64,000 nucleotides of DNA from NCBI RefSeq assembly GCF_001189235.2, contig NZ_LFIP02000002.1, forward strand, positions 124,411-188,410. Reading direction: 5' to 3'. The DNA comes from Bradyrhizobium embrapense. GTDB taxonomy: Bacteria; Pseudomonadota; Alphaproteobacteria; Rhizobiales; Xanthobacteraceae. The notes under the pieces are model-generated. The model searched no databases. It was given only the letters and a program-made list of their open reading frames with translations, and was not told where the DNA came from. The position numbers and the translations under genes are program-made. Below are positions 44,819 to 53,412 of the stretch, piece after piece; positions within the stretch are counted from its first letter, which is position 1; the number at the start of each line of letters is the position of its first letter.

Positions 44819-44902
44819 GTCATTGCGAGGAGCGAAGCGACGAAGCAATCCATCTTTCCCCGAGACGAGGCATGGATTGCTTCGCTCCGCTCGCAATGAC
44901 GG
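44819..44902. repeat. Intergenic palindromic repeat, family A, copy 2
   Basis: GTCATTGCGAGGAGCGAAG on the left and CGCTCGCAATGAC on the right pair, as do CGAAGCAATCCAT and ATGGATTGCTTCG. Same family as copies at 10813 and 49171. Confidence 0.85.
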
Positions 44903-44954
44903 AGTTGGCTGCGGCTCGCGTGCAGCCTACGGCTTATAAATGATTTCCGTCATC

Positions 44955-45656
44955 TCAAAACTTTTCAACCCAGGGCCGCAATTCCAGCTCCCAGGTCCAG
45001 GCGCTGCGCGGCTGCTGCAGCACGTTCCAGTAGCTCAAGGCAATCGCGTCGGGATCGAGCATCGAATCCGGGCGGTCGGCGGGCTCGATGCGCGCGGCGC
45101 TGCGGATGCCGCCGTCGATCACGAAATGCGCGACATGGATGCCCTGCGGGGACAATTCGCGCGCCATGCTCTGCGCCAGCCCGCGCAACGCGAACTTGCC
45201 CATCGCGAACGGCGCCGATTGCGCATAGCCCTTGACGCTGGCCGAGGCGCCGGTGAACAGGATTGCGCCCTTCTTGTTGGGCAGCATGCGCTTCGCCGCC
45301 TCCTGCGCCACCAGGAAACCGCCGAACGCCGAGATCGCGATCGCCTGCTCGACCTCGGCGGGCACGAGTTCAACGAAGGGACCGCGGCTGCGGCCGGAGG
45401 CGTTGTAGACCACGAGATCAGGTGTTCCGATCTCGCGTTCGACCAGGCCGAACAGACGCTCGACATCCTCGGCCTTGGTGGCGTCGCAGGCATAGGCGCG
45501 CGCGCCGGTCTCGTTGCAGAGCGCGCCGAGCTTCTCGATGCTGCGCGCGCCCAAGGCCACACGAATTCCCTCTCGCGAAAATAGCCGCGTCAGCGAGGCG
45601 CTGAGGCCCTCGCCGGCGCCGACGATCAGGGCGATCTTGTACTTCGGAATATCCAT
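44955..45656 (-). CDS. Atypical short-chain dehydrogenase (catalytic Tyr replaced)
   Basis: A 233-residue SDR-like protein from ATG 45656 (MDIPKYKIALIV). The cofactor loop reads VGAGEGLSASL, and a VVYNASGR segment replaces the usual NNAG. At the active site, the YxxxK motif reads PFAMGKFALRG, so the catalytic Tyr is Phe while Lys is kept. The same layout is seen in a subgroup of SDR-like proteins of unknown activity (family knowledge, moderate). It is divergent from the acyl-CoA dehydrogenase with only 35 bases between starts. Confidence 0.82.
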   Translation of the reverse strand: MDIPKYKIALIVGAGEGLSASLTRLFSREGIRVALGARSIEKLGALCNETGARAYACDATKAEDVERLFGLVEREIGTPDLVVYNASGRSRGPFVELVPAEVEQAIAISAFGGFLVAQEAAKRMLPNKKGAILFTGASASVKGYAQSAPFAMGKFALRGLAQSMARELSPQGIHVAHFVIDGGIRSAARIEPADRPDSMLDPDAIALSYWNVLQQPRSAWTWELELRPWVEKF

Positions 45657-45691
45657 TGGGCTTTCCTTTGCTCGGCCGGAGGAGGATAGTC

Positions 45692-47509
45692 GTGCCCAAA
45701 CAAATGAGCACCGTAGCCGAGAATTCAATGCAGCCGCAAAAGCAGGATCCGAAAACGTCGTCCGCCAGCCAGCCGGGCCTGTTGGCGCCCGATACGACGG
45801 GAATGAATTTCTACCGGGCCGATCCGGCGCTGACCGATCTTCTCAAACTGCATCTGCCCGAGGCGTTGTTCCGCCACATCGAGCCGCATCTCGACCGGCT
45901 CGGCGGCCTGGCCGGCGGCTATCTCGACGAATGCGCGCGGCTCGCCGACCGGCATACGCCGGTGCTGCACCAGCGCGACAAGTTCGGCCGCGACGTGCAG
46001 ACAATCGAATATCATCCGGCCTATCGCGAGATCGAGAAGGCCGCGTTCGGCGAGTTCGGCATCCATGCGCTCTCGCTTCGCAAGGGCATCATGGGCTGGC
46101 CAGACAAATATCCTGTGGTGGCCAAGCACGCCTTCACCTTCCTGTTCAACCAGACCGAATTCGGCATGGGCTGCCCGATCAACGTCACCGACGGCTGCGC
46201 AAAGCTGCTGGCGAATTTCGGCAGTGAGACTCTGAAGGCGAAATATCTCGACGGCCTGACTCAGACCGACATGAGCAAGCTGACCCAGGGCGGCCAGTTC
46301 ATGACCGAGAAGGAGGGCGGCTCCGACGTCGGCACGCTGACCACGCGCGCGGTGCAGGAAGGCGACCACTGGCGGCTCTACGGCGAGAAATGGTTCTGCT
46401 CCAACGCCGATGCCAAGGTGGTGATGCTGTTGGCGCGGCCTGAAGGCGCGGGGCCCGGCACCAAAGGCGTCGGCCTGTTCCTGATGCCGCGCTTCCTCGA
46501 CGACGGCTCGCAGAACCACTACCGGATCGTGCGTCTGAAGGACAAGCTCGGCACCCGCTCGATGGCCTCGGGCGAGATCAAGTTCGACGGTGCGATCGCC
46601 TATGCCGTCGGCAAGCTCGACCGCGGCTTCGTGCAGATGGCCGAGATGGTGAACTCGTCGCGTCTGTCCAACGGCGTGAAGTCGACCGCGCTGATGCGCC
46701 GCGCCTGGCACGATGCCATTACCGTGGCGCGGGGCCGCGTGGTGTTCGGCCAGCGGATCATCGACCTGCCGCTGGCGCGGCGTCAGCTGATGAAGATCAT
46801 GCTGCCGACCGAGCAGGCGCTGTCGATGAGTTTTTTGACTGCCGACGCGCTCGATCGGGCCGAGGCCGGCAGCCAGGATGCCGCGGCGCTGCTGCGCATC
46901 CTGACGCCGACCCTGAAATTCCGCGCCACCCGCGACGCCCGCAAGGTTTGCGGCGACGCGATGGAGATGCGCGGCGGCATCGGCTACATCGAGGAATTCG
47001 TCACGCCGCGGCTGCTGCGCGATGCGCATCTCGGCTCGATCTGGGAAGGCACCGGCAATATCGTCGCAATCGATGCGCTGAAGCGTGCGGTCGGGCGCCA
47101 TGGCGCCGACAATGCGCTCGCCGCCGATCTGCATGCGCGGCTCGATGACAGCCCGAACGTGCCCGAGGCCTGGCGCAACCGGCTTCGCGACCTCAGTGAC
47201 CGCGCGATCGCGTTTGCGCGCGAAGTCGCCGGCCGCATCGACAACGAGGGCGATGCGCGGCGTGCCACCAGCCTGCTCTATCATGTCGCAAGCGCGGTGG
47301 CGCTGGCGTGGGAGGGCGGACGCATCCACGATATGCGCGGCGATGCGCGCCGGCTGCTGCTGTCGCGGATGGTGATCGATCATCGCGTGACGCCCGGCGA
47401 TCCGTTCCGGCTTGCGGAAAATACCGTTCAGCGCAGGATGACCGAGCACCTGCTCGGCGATCGCGCGGTCGGCATGGCCGAGGTTGGCGAACTGCTCGTC
47501 GCAGCGTAG
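45692..47509 (+). CDS. AidB-like acyl-CoA dehydrogenase
   Basis: A 605-residue flavoprotein. I choose GTG 45692, since GGAGGAGG at 45678-45685 is placed ideally for it. It has the ACAD motifs FMTEKEGGSDVGTLTTRA and EMRGGIGYIEEFVTPRLLRDAHLGSIWEGTGN. The middle part with LKDKLGTRSMASGEIKFD and the C-terminal four-helix region resemble AidB and related dehydrogenases of branched or unusual acyl-CoAs. A catalytic Glu is not certain from inspection. It is followed by the alcohol dehydrogenase gene 53 bases downstream. Confidence 0.88.
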   Translation: MPKQMSTVAENSMQPQKQDPKTSSASQPGLLAPDTTGMNFYRADPALTDLLKLHLPEALFRHIEPHLDRLGGLAGGYLDECARLADRHTPVLHQRDKFGRDVQTIEYHPAYREIEKAAFGEFGIHALSLRKGIMGWPDKYPVVAKHAFTFLFNQTEFGMGCPINVTDGCAKLLANFGSETLKAKYLDGLTQTDMSKLTQGGQFMTEKEGGSDVGTLTTRAVQEGDHWRLYGEKWFCSNADAKVVMLLARPEGAGPGTKGVGLFLMPRFLDDGSQNHYRIVRLKDKLGTRSMASGEIKFDGAIAYAVGKLDRGFVQMAEMVNSSRLSNGVKSTALMRRAWHDAITVARGRVVFGQRIIDLPLARRQLMKIMLPTEQALSMSFLTADALDRAEAGSQDAAALLRILTPTLKFRATRDARKVCGDAMEMRGGIGYIEEFVTPRLLRDAHLGSIWEGTGNIVAIDALKRAVGRHGADNALAADLHARLDDSPNVPEAWRNRLRDLSDRAIAFAREVAGRIDNEGDARRATSLLYHVASAVALAWEGGRIHDMRGDARRLLLSRMVIDHRVTPGDPFRLAENTVQRRMTEHLLGDRAVGMAEVGELLVAA

Positions 47510-47562
47510 TCTGCCGCGCGAGCGCACTTTTCAAACAAACAAGAACACAGAGGGAGATCCCG

Positions 47563-48651
47563 ATGAAGGCCGCCGTCCTGCACGAAGTCAATCAGCCGCT
47601 GGTGATCGAAGACGTCAGCGTGCCCAATCCGGGGCCGCGCGAGGTCCTGATCCGCACCGCGGTCGCGGGGCTCTGTCACTCCGACCTGCATTTCATGGAA
47701 GGCCTCTATCCGCATCCGCTGCCGGCGGTGCTCGGCCATGAATCGGCCGGCGTGGTCGAGAAGGTTGGCTCCGACGTCAACTACGTGAAGCCGGGCGATC
47801 ACGTCGTCACCTGCCTGTCGGTGTTCTGCGGCACCTGCGACAATTGCACCACCGGCCGCACCGTGCTGTGCACCGACACCACGGTGAAGATGCTGCCCGG
47901 CGCGTCCAACCGCCTGTCCTGGGGTCGGAAGGAGAAGCTCAACCAGTTCCTCAATCTGTCTTCCTTTGCCGAGCAGATGCTGGTGCACGAGAACGCGATC
48001 GTGAAGATCAAGAAGGAAATGCCGCTCGATCTCGCCGCGCTGATCGGCTGCGGCGTCATCACCGGCTACGGCGCCGTGGTGAACACCGCGAAGGTGACCG
48101 CCGGCGAGACCGTGGCCGTGATCGGCTGCGGTGGCGTCGGCATGGCCGCGATTAACGGCGCGCAGATCGCCGGAGCCGGCCGCATCATCGCGATCGACAT
48201 CAATCCGGCGAAGCTGCAGCTTGCGACCAAGCTCGGGGCCACCGACATCGTCGATCCCGCGCGCGGCGACGTCGTGCAGCAGGTGCGCGAGCTCACCGGC
48301 GGCGGTGTGCAGCACTCTTTCGAGGTGCTCGGCCGCAAGGAGACCGCCGAGCAGGCCTTCGCCATGCTGGCGGCGGGCGGCACCGCGACCATCGTCGGGA
48401 TGATTCCGTTCGGCCAGAAGATCGAGCTGCACGGCTTCGACTTCCTGCGCGAGCGCCGCATTCAGGGTTCGTCGATGGGGTCGAACCATTTCCGTGTCGA
48501 CATGCCGCGCCTCGTCGATTTCTACATGCGCGGCAAGCTGCATCTCGAGGACTGGATCTCGGCCAAGCTGAAGCTCTCCGAGATCAACGAGGGTTTTGCC
48601 AACATGAAGGCCGGCAAGACCCTGCGCAGCGTGATCATGTTCGACAGCTAA
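47563..48651 (+). CDS. Zinc-dependent alcohol dehydrogenase (class III-like MDR)
   Basis: A 362-residue medium-chain dehydrogenase. ATG 47563 follows AGGGAG. The catalytic zinc site is shown by GLCHSDLHF and VLGHESAG, the structural zinc by CGTCDNCTTGRTVLC, and the NAD site by VAVIGCGGVGMAAINGAQ, with IAIDI ending in Asp, which suits NAD. It ends MKAGKTLRSVIMFDS, like class III ADHs. Together with the acyl-CoA dehydrogenase it may process an alcohol-derived acyl chain. The substrate is unknown. Confidence 0.9.
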   Translation: MKAAVLHEVNQPLVIEDVSVPNPGPREVLIRTAVAGLCHSDLHFMEGLYPHPLPAVLGHESAGVVEKVGSDVNYVKPGDHVVTCLSVFCGTCDNCTTGRTVLCTDTTVKMLPGASNRLSWGRKEKLNQFLNLSSFAEQMLVHENAIVKIKKEMPLDLAALIGCGVITGYGAVVNTAKVTAGETVAVIGCGGVGMAAINGAQIAGAGRIIAIDINPAKLQLATKLGATDIVDPARGDVVQQVRELTGGGVQHSFEVLGRKETAEQAFAMLAAGGTATIVGMIPFGQKIELHGFDFLRERRIQGSSMGSNHFRVDMPRLVDFYMRGKLHLEDWISAKLKLSEINEGFANMKAGKTLRSVIMFDS

Positions 48652-48656
48652 CCCTG

Positions 48657-48771
48657 GTGGTCGTCGCCCGGCTTGACCGGGCGACCCAAGTATTGCAGAG
48701 GCGGTTGGGCTTGAGCCGAGCAACCGCGGCGTCCTGGATACCCCGCTTGAAGCGGGGCATGACAGCGGAGC
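48657..48771. repeat. Intergenic hairpins (GTCGCCCGG family)
   Basis: GTCGCCCGG (48663-48671) and CCGGGCGAC (48677-48685) form a perfect stem right after the alcohol dehydrogenase stop. A second stem is CCCCGCTTGAAGCGGGG near 48741-48757. No gene is seen. The first hairpin may act as a terminator, though no T-run follows. Confidence 0.65.
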
Positions 48772-48792
48772 GTGACGCTGCGAACGTTGCCC

Positions 48793-49146
48793 TTACCGCG
48801 CGACGTGCGCCGACACTGCGAGCCATGTTCCGTTCTGCCTTGCCCAGCAATCGGTGTAGCGGCCGTGCGCGGGCTGGCCGTCGGCGTTGGTGTAGCTGGT
48901 CTTCGCATGGATGATGGCGAAGTCGCCGAGGATGCGGATCTTGACGTCCTCGGCCTTCAATCCCTTGATCTTCACGGGAATTGCCGTCTGCTTCAGGAAG
49001 GCGGCGCGGTCGACCAGGCTCTTGTCGGGATTGGTGCAGTAGAAATCCTCAGCCAGGATTTCGTCGAAGCGCTTGACGTCGCAGTTCTGGACCGAGTCGA
49101 CGTAGTCCTTGTTGAGCTTTGTCAGCTCGTCGAGGTCGTTGCTCAT
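48793..49146 (-). CDS. NTF2/SnoaL-like protein
   Basis: A 117-residue protein from ATG 49146, preceded by GCGGAGGAAACC. Codons upstream of it translate a family A repeat and are not part of the gene. The fold is suggested by an N-terminal helix (DELTKLNKDYVDSVQNCDVKRFDEILAEDF) and the strands FAIIHAKTSY and GRYTDCWARQNGTWLAVSAH, as in DUF4440/SnoaL-like domains. It converges on the alcohol dehydrogenase gene. No specific role is visible. Confidence 0.8.
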   Translation of the reverse strand: MSNDLDELTKLNKDYVDSVQNCDVKRFDEILAEDFYCTNPDKSLVDRAAFLKQTAIPVKIKGLKAEDVKIRILGDFAIIHAKTSYTNADGQPAHGRYTDCWARQNGTWLAVSAHVAR

Positions 49147-49170
49147 TGGTTTCCTCCGCTCTCTCACCCC

Positions 49171-49256
49171 GTCATTGCGAGGAGCGAAGCGACGAAGCAA
49201 TCCATCGTTCCGCGCACGTTGCCATATGGATTGCTTCGCTTCGCTCGCAATGACGG
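49171..49256. repeat. Intergenic palindromic repeat, family A, copy 3
   Basis: The left arm GTCATTGCGAGGAGCGAAG and CGAAGCAATCCAT pair with ATGGATTGCTTCG and CGCTCGCAATGAC on the right. Almost identical to copy 2 apart from the loop. Confidence 0.87.
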
Positions 49257-49274
49257 CTTCTACAGTTGTCGCAC

Positions 49275-50747
49275 TCAATCGTCGAACATCTTCGGCGGCA
49301 CGAAGCCGCCGAATTCGTGCTCGATCAACTCGGCGAGTTTCAGCGGCGTGCGGTCTTCCAGCATGGGACCGACGATCTGCACGCCGATCGGCAATCCGTC
49401 GGGCGCAAAGCCGGTCGGGATCGCGGTCGAGGGCAGGCCGGGCAGCGTTGCGATGCCGGGCCAGGCGAGCTGGTCGGTGTAGACGTGCGGCTCACCGTCG
49501 ATCAGGATTTTGCGCTGCTCCTGGTCCGGCGAATGATCGTGCGGATAGGCCGGCGTCGGCATGATCGGGCAGATCACCGCGTCGAACGATTTGAACAGCT
49601 CGCGCCATTGCGCGCGCAGCCGTGCGCGGCCGCCATCGGCGATCACCCAGTCGCGATGGCTGAGCGCGATCCCGCGGAGCCGTTCGGCTTGCAGGCTGGT
49701 GTCGCCGGCCGGCAGCGCGGCGGCTGCCGCGCAGGCGCCGGCATAGACCTCCGGCGGGAAGGTCGCCGCGAGGAACGACAGCAGGATCCGCATGTAAAGC
49801 CGCGAGGACGCGGCGAAGTCCGGCAACAACGGGCTCGAGCGCGACACCTTCGCGCCTGATTTGTCGAGATTGCTGGCGAGCTTGTCGATGCTTCCGCGGA
49901 TCACCTTGTCGGTCGGCATCACCGGATCACTGTCGATCACGAGGATGCGGAAATCCTTCAAGGCGGTGTGGCGCGCCGCCGGCAGGTCCAGCCGGTAGGC
50001 CTTGCCGGCTTCGAGCGGATCGGGGCCGGCCATCACGTCGAGCAGCAGCGACAGGTCGGAGGCACCGCGCGCCATCGGACCGATCACAGACAGATCGCGA
50101 TCGAACGGCAGCGGCGGCAGCGGCGGCGGGGTGTGGCCGCGCGACGGCAGCAGCGCGAAGGTCGGCTTGTGCGCATAGATGCCGCAGTGGAATCCCGGCA
50201 CGCGCAGCGAGCCGCCGATGTCGGAGCCGAGCGACAATGCGCCGTAGCCCGCGGCGAGCGCCGCCGACGATCCGCCGGACGAGCCGCCCGGCGTGCGGCC
50301 GAGGTCGTAGGGGTTGTTGGTGGTGCCGTAGATCTCGTTATAGCTCTGCCAGTCGGCGAGACCGACCGGCACGTTGGTCTTGCCGAGGATGACGCCGCCG
50401 GCGTCCTTCACCCGTTGGATCGAGAGCGCGTCCTCAGTCGGCACAAAATCCTTGTGCGGCGGGAAGCCCCAGGTGGTCGGCAATCCCGCGACGTTGAAGG
50501 ATTCCTTCACCGTCATGGGAATGCCGAGCAACGGCTTGTGCTCGCCGCGTGCGATCGCGGCATCTGCAGCACGGGCCGCAGCGAGGCCGCGCTCGAAGTC
50601 GCGCACGCAGACCGCGTTGATCTTGCCGTCGTGACGCTCGATGCGGCCGATCGCGTCTTCCGCAAGTTCGACGGCGGAGACCTGCTTCTTGCGTAGCGCA
50701 TCCGACAGTTCGACGGCGGTCTTGAAACTGTATTGCGATTTGGCCAC
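49275..50747 (-). CDS. Amidase-signature family hydrolase
   Basis: A 490-residue amidase. Triad residues are Lys in GIPMTVKESFNVAG, the Ser of TPGGSSGGSSAAL and the nucleophile Ser in GSDIGGSLRVPG. The C-terminal part includes ICPIMPTPAYPHDHS. The best-known relatives act on fatty, aromatic or other acyl amides; no adaptor gene is adjacent, unlike the amidase at 25705. It is transcribed towards the NTF2-like gene, with a repeat between. Its N-terminus has no signal peptide. Confidence 0.88.
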   Translation of the reverse strand: MAKSQYSFKTAVELSDALRKKQVSAVELAEDAIGRIERHDGKINAVCVRDFERGLAAARAADAAIARGEHKPLLGIPMTVKESFNVAGLPTTWGFPPHKDFVPTEDALSIQRVKDAGGVILGKTNVPVGLADWQSYNEIYGTTNNPYDLGRTPGGSSGGSSAALAAGYGALSLGSDIGGSLRVPGFHCGIYAHKPTFALLPSRGHTPPPLPPLPFDRDLSVIGPMARGASDLSLLLDVMAGPDPLEAGKAYRLDLPAARHTALKDFRILVIDSDPVMPTDKVIRGSIDKLASNLDKSGAKVSRSSPLLPDFAASSRLYMRILLSFLAATFPPEVYAGACAAAAALPAGDTSLQAERLRGIALSHRDWVIADGGRARLRAQWRELFKSFDAVICPIMPTPAYPHDHSPDQEQRKILIDGEPHVYTDQLAWPGIATLPGLPSTAIPTGFAPDGLPIGVQIVGPMLEDRTPLKLAELIEHEFGGFVPPKMFDD

Positions 50748-50829
50748 GGCGTGCTCCTTGTTTTGGCGGCGATCATGCGCAGAATGGAGCGGGCGGGCAA
50801 GAGTGGCTTGATCGCAATTGCGCTGAGGA

Positions 50830-51360
50830 TCAGCTCGGAAGCATGCGCTGCATGATACGGTCGCGGTAGATCAGCAGGTGCACCAGCGCGGTCGCCACAT
50901 GGATTCCGATCAGCACCAGCAACGACCATTCCGCGGCCTGATGCAGGCCATCGATCGCCTTGCCTGCCGCGGCATTGTCGGAAGCCAGCATGGGCAGCGG
51001 CACCATGTAGAAGAAGGACACGGCCCAGCCGCGAAACGATGCAAACAGCCAGCCGCTGACCGTCGTCGCCAGCACGAGCACATAGAGCATCCAGTGCACG
51101 GCTTCCGAACTCAGCCGTTGCCACGCCGGGAGCGAGCTCTCCGGCGCAACCGGGTGCGTCAATCGCCAGACGAATCTCACCACAATCAAAGCTAGGATGA
51201 CGATGCCGAACGAAATGTGAAACGTCATGGCGGCACCCGGCGCCTGGCCGCGGTGAATGTCCGGCATCAGCCACCCGACCGGGTATTGCACGGCCAGCAG
51301 GGCGACGATTGCCCAATGCAGCCCCTTGGCGGTGCTGCCATAGCGCAGACGGTCGGTCAT
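50830..51360 (-). CDS. Cytochrome b561 family protein
   Basis: A 176-residue membrane protein with four spans. Heme ligands are probably His in LHWAIVALL (span 1), MTFHISFG (span 2), HQAAEWS (span 3) and IHVATALVH (span 4). The small bacterial b561 proteins move electrons from quinol or superoxide across the membrane. It is followed downstream by the amidase and preceded by the exported beta-rich protein, both on the minus strand. No partner gene is obvious. Confidence 0.87.
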   Translation of the reverse strand: MTDRLRYGSTAKGLHWAIVALLAVQYPVGWLMPDIHRGQAPGAAMTFHISFGIVILALIVVRFVWRLTHPVAPESSLPAWQRLSSEAVHWMLYVLVLATTVSGWLFASFRGWAVSFFYMVPLPMLASDNAAAGKAIDGLHQAAEWSLLVLIGIHVATALVHLLIYRDRIMQRMLPS

Positions 51361-51395
51361 GGACTTTCAACCCGGATTGAGGCCATCGGTTCTAG

Positions 51396-52259
51396 CTAGA
51401 AGGGTGTGCCACGCGCGGACAAATGCGCCAACGGATTGATACCGCCGTTCGCGCTTGCCCGCTCCGATGCGGTTCCCTTGGCGCCCGATACCGGGAAGGC
51501 ATATCCGATGATGGTCTTGACGACCAGCCGGTCGGACCCCGGCGTGAGGCCATAGCCGACACCGAAATTGACATCGAACTCGCCGAGCTTGAAGTCGGTC
51601 ACCGCGAACAGCGTATGCTGCTGCTCGGCGAGCGGGCTGAAGGCGCCGATCTTGCCGAAATCGGCGTAGTATTCCAGGCCGACATACAGATCGTCCTTCA
51701 GTCTGCGCGCCACGCGCGCCGCGGGCGCGAAATCCGCTTCGCCATATCTGCCGAAGCCTATATCGACGATCGGATTGACGATGAACTCATAGTCCGCGTT
51801 ACGCACGCCGATGATCGGGCGGATCTCCATGCCGAATCGGGTCTGCGCGAATTTCGGCGTTTCGTAACTGAACTCGAAATTGATGCCATAGAACAGATTG
51901 CGTTTGTCGGCGTTCGGCGACACGAACAGCGTGCGCAGCTTGAAGCCGTCGGACAGAAATTGCCGGTCCTGCACTGCAAACGGCAGATACAGCCCGAGTT
52001 CCCACCAGTCCGTCATGCCATAAGCGAATTCCGGCGTGCCGTTGAGGCTGTGATTGGAAGGGAAGCCACCGGGGAAGGGCGGCTCCTTCTGACCGATGCC
52101 GACGTAGTTGAGGTGTTGCTGGATGGTGAGCTGACCCACCTCCGCGATGCCGGCATTGTAGACCTGGATCTCGTCGGTCGCCTGCGCACGTCCGGCCCAC
52201 CCGAGCACCGGCAGCGCTGCAAGAAGTGCTATGTTGGCAAGCTGGCGCGGCTGTCGCAT
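51396..52259 (-). CDS. Exported beta-rich protein, probable outer-membrane protein
   Basis: A 287-residue protein with a signal peptide (residues 1-27, ending AQA). The remainder has many short alternating hydrophobic and aromatic strands (WWELGLYLPFAV, NLFYGINFEFSYETP, YVGLEYYADFG, FDVNFGVGYGLT), suggesting a beta-barrel, and it ends in a flexible tail. I do not recognise a specific family. It lies 15 bases downstream of mbfA and may be co-transcribed with it, so it may be affected by iron. Confidence 0.65.
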   Translation of the reverse strand: MRQPRQLANIALLAALPVLGWAGRAQATDEIQVYNAGIAEVGQLTIQQHLNYVGIGQKEPPFPGGFPSNHSLNGTPEFAYGMTDWWELGLYLPFAVQDRQFLSDGFKLRTLFVSPNADKRNLFYGINFEFSYETPKFAQTRFGMEIRPIIGVRNADYEFIVNPIVDIGFGRYGEADFAPAARVARRLKDDLYVGLEYYADFGKIGAFSPLAEQQHTLFAVTDFKLGEFDVNFGVGYGLTPGSDRLVVKTIIGYAFPVSGAKGTASERASANGGINPLAHLSARGTPF

Positions 52260-52274
52260 CTTTGCCTCGATCCG

Positions 52275-53246
52275 TTAAGCCGCGCCGATCAATATGCCGA
52301 CCGCGAGCACGATCGCGCCGCCGAGCACGATCTGGAACACGGCCTGCAGGAACGGCGTGTCCATGTAGCGCGCGCGGATGAAGGCGATCGCCCACAACTC
52401 GAAGAACACCACGATTCCGGCGATCCCCGTCGCGATCCAGAATGCGTTCGGCCAGGCGTCGGGCACCAGATAGGGAATGGTATGGCCGAGGCCGCCGAGC
52501 GTCGTCATCAGTCCGCAGGTCGTGCCGCGCAGCCAGGGCGAGCCGCGGCCGGTCAGCGAGCCGTCGTCGGACAGCGCTTCCGCAAAGCCCATGCTGATGC
52601 CGGCGCCGATCGAGGCGGCGAGGCCGACCAGAAACGTCTGCCAGTTGTGATGGGTGGCGAAGGCGGCGGCGAACAGCGGCGCCAGGGTCGAGACCGAGCC
52701 GTCCATCAGTCCGGCGAGGCCCGGCTGCACATATTGCAGCACGAACATCCGCCGCCGCGTGCGGTCTTCCTCCGCGCGCACATCGGGCTTGAGGATATCA
52801 CCGGTGAGCTTGACCGCGAGTTTTTCGTGGCCCTTCTCCTCCTCGGCGAGATCGCCGAGCAGCCGGCGCACGCCGGTATCCTCGGCCTTCTCGGCGGCCT
52901 TGGCATAGAAGCGCTCAGCCTCCAGCTCCATGGTCTCGACTTCCTTGCGAATGGTGTCGAGCGGCAGGTTCTTGGTCAGCCAGATCGGGCGGCGGCGCAG
53001 AAAGCCTTTGACGTCCTCGCGCCGGATCGGCGGCAGATGCGGGCCGAAGCGCTGCTCATAGATTTCGAGCAGCCGGTGGCGATGGCCGCGCTCTTCCTCC
53101 GCCATCTCCTCGAAGATCTTTGCGGTATCGGGATAGCGGCCGGCGAGATCCTCCGCGAAGGACATGTAAATGCGGCTGTCCTCCTCCTCGGAGGCAATCG
53201 CGACTGCCAGCACCTCGCGCTCGGTCAAATCGGCGAAATTCTTCAC
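52275..53246 (-). CDS. mbfA: MbfA, membrane-bound ferritin-like iron exporter
   Basis: A 323-residue protein. The N-terminal ferritin-like (rubrerythrin-type) domain (residues 1-165) has Glu ligands in SEEEDSRIY, EEMAEEERGHRHR, ELEAERFY and LAEEEKGHEK. The C-terminal VIT1/CCC1-like domain has membrane spans from about 175 to the end (YVQPGLAGLMDGSVSTLAPLFAAAF). MbfA exports iron and is known in Bradyrhizobium and Agrobacterium, where it is under Irr control. The start is GTG 53246. The palindrome at 53275-53291 lies 29 bases upstream. Confidence 0.92.
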   Translation of the reverse strand: MKNFADLTEREVLAVAIASEEEDSRIYMSFAEDLAGRYPDTAKIFEEMAEEERGHRHRLLEIYEQRFGPHLPPIRREDVKGFLRRRPIWLTKNLPLDTIRKEVETMELEAERFYAKAAEKAEDTGVRRLLGDLAEEEKGHEKLAVKLTGDILKPDVRAEEDRTRRRMFVLQYVQPGLAGLMDGSVSTLAPLFAAAFATHHNWQTFLVGLAASIGAGISMGFAEALSDDGSLTGRGSPWLRGTTCGLMTTLGGLGHTIPYLVPDAWPNAFWIATGIAGIVVFFELWAIAFIRARYMDTPFLQAVFQIVLGGAIVLAVGILIGAA

Positions 53247-53274
53247 GGCGACGCTTTCTTCACCCGAATTTAGA

Positions 53275-53291
53275 ATTAGAATAATTCTAAT
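53275..53291. promoter_or_regulatory. ICE-like Irr operator upstream of mbfA
   Basis: ATTAGAAT-A-ATTCTAAT is a perfect 8-base inverted repeat around one base. It sits in an AT-rich stretch with a further TTTAGAAT just before it. It resembles the iron control element bound by Irr in Rhizobiales. Its closeness to the mbfA start suits repression. Confidence 0.7.
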
Positions 53292-53412
53292 ATTATTCCG
53301 TCAGCCCGAGGTCAATCCTGGCCGGCAGCTCCTCTGCCAGTTCGTGATCACGATCAGCGGAACCAGGCTGTGCTACGTCCGTTCGAGTTCCTGCTGTTCA
53401 CGAGAGGATGCC

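Noticed and set aside
49147..49278. N-terminal extension of the NTF2-like gene
   Set aside because: Those codons translate the family A repeat; the proper ATG with ribosome site is at 49146.
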